Shown piece after piece: positions 34,101-43,100 of a DNA stretch of 64,000 nt (within the stretch, counting starts at the first letter, position 1; the number at the start of each line of letters is the position of its first letter). The DNA is from Pomphorhynchus laevis. Taxonomy: Eukaryota; Acanthocephala; Palaeacanthocephala; Echinorhynchida; Pomphorhynchidae. A program made the translations under genes and the position numbers. The DNA is taken from assembly GCA_012934845.2 (NCBI GenBank), contig WNNJ02003452.1, positions 62,001 to 126,000 of the forward strand, given 5' to 3'. The notes below the pieces were generated by a model. That model worked only from the letters and a program-made list of their open reading frames with translations, ran no database searches and was not told where the DNA came from.

Positions 34101-37100
34101 CATTAGCAAAAGCACTGGCAAATGCCAGCGCAGGTCTCTTTAATATAGGTTTCTTTAATACTGGCACTGATGAGTCATTGTGATGACGAAACGGCAGTCG
34201 TCATTCTTTCGCGTCGGGCTTACATGTATAACAAGAAATTCACGCGGAATGGTCTCACTCTCCTTAAATATATAATTTGTAAGTATTGTTTAGTAGAATA
34301 TATTTATTTTAAAGGAATTATATCAGATATCAAATACGATATATAAAATACATACATTTATATCTTTTATATAAAAATGTTCAAGATTTTCTGTTGTAGG
34401 CTTTATGGACATTAGAAATGTATCGATATTTAAAATTGTCACCGGAAGCAGTTGTAATATTTGTAAATTGCGCTTACGATCGAATGATGAACGATGAATC
34501 AGACGTCGTAAAGGTGCAAGCTGCAGCTGTCCTTGTTAAATATTCTTTAAAATACAAAACCCAAGGTATATTACCAAGGTATACATATCGTTTCAATAGA
34601 TGTACTCGTATTTCAAGTAAAACCGGTTCTTATACAAAATACTCGAGTTTTGGTTCTTAAAATGCTAGACCTAATTCAAAAAATAGAATATGACGAAGTA
34701 CCAAGACTTTTCAAAGATCTACTATTTTTGATTGAAGACGAGATACCTCCAATTGCAGTTGAAATTACAGTCAATTTGGTAAGAGAAACTTTTTCTGTAA
34801 TAAATTTATTTTTTTTGACTGAAATTAATTAACGAGATGTAATATTCTCTTTAAAAAATATATACATTTTTAATTCAATATCTGTAAAATATATATTTTT
34901 AAATTCAAACTTTTTAATTTATCGTCTTTATCTTTAAATTTTTAATAAAGTAAGTTTTATTTAGAATTAAATCAATTTTATTATTATTTTTAAAACATAT
35001 AATGAATGTGGAATTAAAACTTTACATCTTTTACCAAGACTTTTAAATTATTGCTATTAAAATAACGATATCGAAGTATTTTTGATTGCAAAGTATTTGC
35101 AATCAAATACTATTGCAAAGTATTTTTAGTGATTTGTTCTGGTTTTGTCATACTGCATATTATCAGTTAAATTGTGTATTATTAAATTATTAAAAAATCT
35201 TAAATTATTGTATATTATTTAATAAACATCTCTATTTATTTTATGCTTTAATTCCATGTTTATTCTGTATTTTAATAACTATAATTATTTTTATCTAACT
35301 ATATAGTTTAATATAATATAGTTTTTCTATATAGTTTAATATAATATAGTTTTTCTATATAGTTTAATAATAATTTTTTTATATCATTATGTTTCTTGCA
35401 CTTGTTGTGTTTAGTTTTTTAATTTTATTCTTTTTTTAATGTCATGCAGTTAAAACGATAATAAGCATTGTTTTAAAATATTGTTGTTATTGTTTATTTT
35501 GGGATTCGATAAATTGAATTAATGCCATTTTTACAACTATAAAGGTATTGGTTAAACACGATGAACATTTTTACATTTTTACTATATACATTCTCTTTTT
35601 AGTGAAAAGAGAATGTATATAGTGAAAATGTTTAAATGAAAAAATGTATATAAATATTCTTTAAAATACAAAACCCAAGGTATACTAAAGTTAATATAAT
35701 ATAAGTTAATAAAAAAATGAACATGTTCTAAATTTTAGTTTTAATTTTAGTTTTAATTAATTAAATAAGATCATTGTATTAATGAAATCCGAATTTTTAA
35801 ATAAATAATAAAATTTAATGTTATTAATATTAATTATTAATTTATTAATAAATTAATATGGTAACTGTATGACATACGATGATATGATCTCTTTAATAAC
35901 TGAATAGCCGCTAAAGTGCATTTTGCCATTATAGGGGCAGATAAATTCGCTGAGAATTGTTGTTGCGTACTGCACAGTTGAAGAAGCTTAGATAAAGCAA
36001 GAACACATATCAGTGGGTTATGTAGACTAATTACAAAAAAAAACATTACAAAAATATTAAATACCAGCAAATTACCTAGCGAATCTATCGATATCACAAA
36101 TGTTATTTAATAACATTCTAGTTTTAAAAATAGTTTCTATTTTTCTGATGCATTGATTGCTTTATCGAAAGTGAATACAGGCACTTCATTACATTCATTA
36201 CATAGGATTTTAACCATTTCGTAAAAAATTAGTTTTTGTAGAACATAAACTGCCTGTCTAGCAGGTTGCTCTTTTCCTGAGCAACATGCTTAAAAAATAA
36301 TGAAAATCAACCTGGTTAATGTGTATTATAAGTATGTTGTGTTTACAGTCCAAAATTATTTTCGAGTAAATGAATCGAGTTAAGAATTTATAAACTTAAA
36401 TTTTTTCAAGCCATTAAATTTAATAAAGATTTAATTTATTTAAATTATTTTATTCAGTTCTTAAGCTCTTTCGTCGATAAGAACGAGTATTATTTTAAAC
36501 TGTATTAAACTAATTAACTAATATAATTAATTAAATAATTAAATTATTAATTAAATTATATATCAGCATTGAACAATTTTAAAATCTTAATTTCAATGTT
36601 TTAAGCATTTTTAGATATTATTTTTACGTTTTCTAATAGTATGTCATTTACCAAGGTCAAAACCTTTGTACATATGCTTTCACACAACGAGGAGGAGCAG
36701 GACTTTTCAATTTCATTTGGAGAGTGCAAATCGCTAGCTGCAGCTGAAATTCTTCAAGTTCTAAGTAAAATCACAGCATGTGTTGACCCGAATTCCGAAA
36801 TGTTTACAAAACTAGAAGAAATAGTTATTGAGGTCATTAAATTTATTCTTTCCGAAGGCTTTGTCGGTAGGTGTTCTAATCAACATTAATAATTGATTGT
36901 TAATATTCAAACCTTTTATTGTTGAGAGAAGATTTCTATTCTGAAATGAGCGATCTCACTTTCTACCTAACGAAAGACCATATTAGCTCGAGTATGTGGG
37001 ATGTGCTACCTTTAATCAAAGTTTTCCTTTTTGACTTTGGTTACGACTATTTTCTTGGTAGTTCATGATAACTTATTTTTATACTGATGTCTATATATTT

Positions 37101-40100
37101 TAGACATGACACCGACAATTTTTAATTTTATTTGCGTTAATTCTGTCGAATTCTTTGAGCGGAATATGGAACAAGTTGTTCTACAAATTCTTATAGAGGT
37201 ACGAAATCAATTTGAAGTGCTTTTTAAATGTTTCATTAATTGTTATTTAAGATAAAATTAATTTAAATAAATTTAAAATACGAATAAATACATAAATATA
37301 AGATAAATATAAATATAATAAATATAAGTATGGTTTAAGTAATCTACTAATGTAGGTATGGGCGGACGTTGGTTTAACAACCAATAAAAATAGGAAAACA
37401 TCATTCACAAACAATCAACATTCTCATTTCTAGCAATTTTGTGTGCTTTTGGATCTTTCTATTCGTCGCTATTTCAGTTTTTATTGATTACTCCAACAGT
37501 CCCTTATTCTTCACTGTTCATGAAAATAATTAGTATTTGCAACTTGCAAACTTTAGATGATAATGATAAATAATAAAACATATAATTACGTAATTATTGT
37601 AAGCATGAATGTATTGCCTCATCAGCCAGTGAGCGGGTACAAATACAATTCACATTCGACTCTACTCTAAATGTATCGATTTACAATTACTGGACTCGGC
37701 TCATCTCAAACACCACCCAAAATCGAATAGTATAATCAGTATAACCTATTAGATTTGTTTCTTATACAAAGTCTCAATTGGAGTCTCTTTAAATTTGATA
37801 TATGCCTAAAATGTTTATTGTACAAATTTTAGGTTAAATGACTTTACAATTACAGTGATTGACGAAACTGCAAATCGTTTGCGAGCATTACTACATGTAC
37901 TGTTATTACAAATGTTGCATTATCAGCTTTAGTAACTACCAAAAGTGTTTCAATTGAATATACCATTGATGCAAAATATCAATTTAAGCAGGTGGAATTA
38001 TAATTTTTAAATTGTTTTAAATTCCATATGTACTCAACTTAAAATTGAAAGGATAAAAGAATCGTTTACAGCATTTTCACAAAATATTTAACGTAAAGTC
38101 AGGTTGTTTTATTCGCCTTAAATTATTTGAATCAAAAATCTCCCTAGGAGGATTTAAACTACGACATCTAAACATGTTAATCTATAATCAAATTCTAATA
38201 CTATTGTCCACTGAATATTTTCATCAAAACAATTTATTGCTCTTAGTATGTCCTCTACATCAATTGTGTTATCACAAATAGCAAACGTATCATCCTCATA
38301 TCTAATCCACATAACAATTCCATCCATTTTAGTGATATTATTTAATTCCCATTTTATCATATATAATTCACAATAAATGGGTGCTAGAGGATTTCCCATT
38401 GCGAGACTATCGTGTTGTTCATATACCTCATCATTAAATTTAGAACTTGTTTTATTTGTGCATAAAACAAGCAATTCGGTCTACTCTTCAAAACAAAGTT
38501 TAAAGCAGTCATCCGAATTTTCCTCTAATAGTTTTGCAGCTAGCTCAATAGCTTTATTTATGGAGCACATTAGTGAACAATGCAGTCATCGAATTTTCCT
38601 TTAATATTTTTGCAGCTAGCATAATAGCTTTATTTATGGGCACATTGGTTTACATCGAAACGATGTCAAAAACTAATCATCGTTTTACCCTTTTCAGTAT
38701 AGTTACGGATCATTTGAGAGAAATGAATTCCATCCTTAACATTGGAAACATGAAATATATCTAATAATTATTTAATTTTCCTCGCAATTATTTTTAATAT
38801 GGTATATGAATATGTCCTAGATGATGCAATAATAGGTCTTGCACAATGATGCATTTTATGAATTTTTGGGAGTACATAGAACCAGATTTCGCATTTTTGA
38901 TAAACAAGTTCTTAAAATGTTATTATCTATTTTATTATTTATATTCATCTTTTTCAAAAAATTATTAAATACTGTATGTCTTTTTAATGTATCGTCTCTG
39001 TTTAATTTATTAAATTTTGAATTGTTAATAACATCCGTACCTAATTTTATATATTATACTTTATTCATTACAACAAAACAATTATTTTTATCAGATTTAC
39101 AAATTACCAAGTCCTTTGTGCTAATTTCGTTTTAACAATTTTAATGTTTTTATTTAATTCCTCTTGGTTTGAACCTGACTTATAGAGTTTCTTAAATATA
39201 GTTTTTTGAATTATAAAACAAGTTTTTTTCGAATTCAGTGAAAAGTTTAGGATTTGAAAATATTATCTTTGGTGTAAAGTTAGGTCCCAAATTTAAGACT
39301 TTAACTATATTAATACCTAATTCTTGGTAGACCAATTTACAAATTTGTTGTTAACTCTGTTTGAGTAACCTGCATAAGTTCTTACACTTTGAATGTCCAC
39401 GTATTGCTTTTGTAAATTATACAAAAACAAAAACTTTTTAAGCTGTTCAAAATCAATAAGAAATTCAATATAATTACATTTATTATTTAAATAATTATGT
39501 AACATGTCTAAATGAAAAAAATTAAATTGAATTTGAATGAGGAATGCGACGGTCTGATTTAAATTTGAAGAAAGATGGCAAAAACCATCGCAAAATTTAT
39601 TTAATTGAATATTTCGATGCCTAGCTGACATCATCTTTAGCAATTGTAATTAGCTTGAAAAATCATAAATTTTCTTGAAGAAAATTTATAATTGTTCAAT
39701 CTAATTGCAATTGCTAAAGATGATGCCAGCTAGGCATCAAAATATTCAATTAAATAAATTTTGCGATGGTTTTTGCCATTCGTCTAGAAACAAATTAACA
39801 TTGTAATTTTCTGAAGATGCTAACCGAGGTTAGCGAAATATCAAATAATATTTTCGTCCTTTCTTTGATCCAGCTTCAATAATTCTTAATTTTAAATCCA
39901 TTAAAACTTACATTTTTAGCGAACTTTTTTTAAAATTAAACATTCAAATAAGAAATACGCAATGCAAACTTGACAAAAATGTGCGTTCAGTTTTTTCTGT
40001 TTTTATCTCTTATAATATGTATTGAAGCTGTTTAAATAAGTTTTGTGGTTTATTTTATTTTATGGAAGTGGTTTAGGTATTGCAAAAGTCGGATTGTGAT

Positions 40101-43100
40101 CAGAGCCTACGGTATGCTGCAAAACTTTTGGAAGTAGTTGTTGCACAATCTATATTAACAAGCCATCATGTAAATATTATTAATTTGTTTAAATTTATGT
40201 TGATTATTTTAGAGTTTTTACTCTGATTTAATTCAATTCTGTCTCAATGAGATATTCAAACTTCAATCTGAGGACAGTCCAGACCATTGTAATCTGCAGA
40301 CTCTTTACATTTTATGCATATTGTGCTCGTTGTATATTGACTGGAAGTGCTGCGTTGAGGTTCTATCTTTATTGAACAAATTATCTGAGTTTTTAAACGT
40401 CTGGTTATGTGATATCGATAGATTCGCTAGGTAATTTGCTGGTATTTAATATTTTTGTAATGTTTTTATTTGATTTTAGTCTACATAACCGACTAATATG
40501 TGTTCTTGCTTTATCTAAGCTTCTTCAACTGTGCAGTACGCAACAACAATTCTCAGCGAATTTATCTGCCCCTATAATGGCAAAATGCACTTTAGCGGCT
40601 GTTCAGTTATTAAAGAGATCATATCATCGTATGTCATACAGTTACCATATTAATTTATTAATAAATTAATAATTAATATTAATAACATTAATATTAGTTA
40701 ATATTAATATTAATATTCAGTTTTAATTAATACGCGTTACTTAGTTATGAAAGATTATGATTTTTAAAGAACATAGCTTTCTTTGAACAAGTGTTTTTAT
40801 CAACAAATGTTTTCATTTAAAATTGAAATATCGTTCTATTTTAATACATTTTTGGTTATAGGGAAACAACTCGTTCAAGATAGTGACAATGACAGCTGTG
40901 GCGATAGCGACTATGTCGGTGATATGAGTGATTCAAGTTCAGAATGTATTCCAGGTACAATTCCAAAACTTGCTATATATTTTTTATCTGTACACGTCGT
41001 CTTTTGATAGATCAAGACGATGACGTTCTTACTTCTTCTAATTTCAACTATCTTTCTGAAAATCAAGATGTAAGTTAGTGTTCTGCTTTCATTATATCTA
41101 CAGTTAATACTTTGAACTACAAGGTAAAAATGTTTTTATGATATGCATTGTACCAATATCGTTGTATTCTTAGTATCCCGCTATTTCTAGGAATTTCTAA
41201 GCTGAACGGCACAGTTTCATGTAAATTCTCTTTCTGTTCATAAATGTAGTATAAAATCATGAGTTGATTGCCGCATTAGCAACTCTAAGTCCCTATTGTC
41301 ATGTACATGATATTAGTTGATAATATATAAAATATATATTAATATATAATATATATAATATATAATATATATTAATATTTATAATATGGAATATACATAT
41401 TATATATAAATATATAAAAATATATATGTAATATATTTTACACTCTTTTGCAAATAATACGCATTATTTAGTCATTTTAAGAAATATTGAAGATATTGCA
41501 GTTACCCATTTCCTTGGATTTATTAAATTTTAATTTATATAAACCAAGAAAAATCAAGCGAATAAAACGAATATTGAATACATTAATGTCAACCGCCATT
41601 ATCAGGAAATTTTTTACAGCTTTGTACATTAAAATATTATGAACAGGTATTTATATGATGCGCCTCGCTACAAAAAAAAAGGATAAGAGTAAAAAAATGC
41701 ACAACAAAGGAAAGCCAAAATCTTGATCTAGTAGAGAGTCAATTGTTTATAAAATACCTTGCTCGGATTGTGATTGTATAGGCTGCACTGGACGATATTT
41801 ATCCAAAATAATCAAACATATACAATCTACAAAAAGGAACTGTTTTCTTTTTGTAACAGCTTATATGTCTTAAACTTTCACTAATTATTATGTAATTTTG
41901 TAAAGAAAAAATCAGTGCGGATCTGAACGGCTGCTTTAGTTTTTAATAGTATTTTCTAGTGTTTAACTGTTTCATAAGTAGATACTGTTTTGCTGTGTAT
42001 AAGATCAGATATTGAATACGGTTAAGTGGTATAAAATGCAATCAATTAATAGAATTTAATCTGTGAGATCATATTTTTGATTTCTAAATTTCTGATTTTT
42101 AAAACTTATTGCCGACGTATTGAGTTTTCCTAAAACTAGAACTGAATAAAGTATAAATTGTGATAGAAATCAAAAACTCCATTTAATATTAATTAATCTT
42201 TTGTGTTTGTTTTTAAGGAAAATTCAGATCCAAGTGGTGAGGTTATTCAACAAAGACGCTTGGACAGTTATTTGACAGTGTTCGATGAAAATGACGAAAT
42301 TAATCCATTTTCCGTTCTTAACATAGCATTTCGCGGTATTAATTTCTTCCTTGCATATCTGCCACATAATTTATTATTTCTGAATTAAATTGGGATTAAT
42401 TATAATTTATTTACTGCCTGTAGCAGTTTAATGATATCCCGTCTTAACATGGCCTTCGCCTGTTTTGTTGTATTCAAGCTTAACAAATATATTAATTTCA
42501 GTTATACTTTAGGAATTATTTTCACCTGTGTTAACTAAACGTTTCTCGAAGTATTTTGTAGTAAAGACTTCATTTCATCTATTTAATCCCTTTAGATAAT
42601 GTTAATTCATAGGAATAAAGGAAAATCAAAGACCAAAAGATTGTTCAATAGTTCAATGACAACTGCCATTATCAGTAAAAGAATTTTTTACAGTTTTGTA
42701 CATTCTAAATGTACAAAACTGTTAACATTTTTATTTTTCTGATGTTGATGGAAGTTGCCATTGAAATATTGAGTAATTCTCTTTGGTCTTTGATTTTCCG
42801 TTATTCCTATAAATTAACATTTGCTAAATTCGAGGAGATGGATGACTTAAATATCTTCTACTTTAGATATTATTACTATTGTATTCGTAGAAATTGAAAG
42901 AGTTGAAATAAAGCGTGTAAAAGTCGTGCGTATTCTTTATACTTTACCTTAATCTAGTTAGAAAACTTCTTTAATAAAATTAATATCAAAATTGTATTTG
43001 CTCGTATTGCCGGTATTAATGTGAAATTTCCTAGTATTTTTTTAAATTAAGAGACAAAAAAAACTTGTTTAACTGTTACTTGATTGCATATATGAGCTTA

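Larger units (their letters stand above)
33560..34260 (-). repeat. 304-bp tandem repeat with hammerhead ribozymes (retrozyme/satellite-like)
   Basis: Two direct copies of a 304-bp unit (matching points 33,626 and 33,930), followed by a third, truncated copy in opposite orientation (about 34,141-34,260). Copies 1 and 2 share almost every base, including the flanks ATCAATGAATGAATCAATG, ACTAAATCAGTACTACAGC and GCACTGGCAAATGCCAGCGC. The third copy's end (TTCACGCGGAATGGTCTCAC) is the complement of 33,867-33,890. The array lies in importin intron 11, antisense to the gene. Unit length and embedded ribozyme resemble known hammerhead satellites and retrozymes of animals. Confidence 0.85.

Noticed and set aside
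35837-36097. Separate minus-strand gene of 86 codons
   Set aside because: It is the inverted duplicate of importin exon 19 with its intron, not an independent gene.
36641-36655. Importin exon 14 starting at ATG 36,641
   Set aside because: The upstream acceptor there would break the frame; the AG at 36,654-36,655 keeps phase 0 and has a CTAAT branch-like site at a suitable distance.
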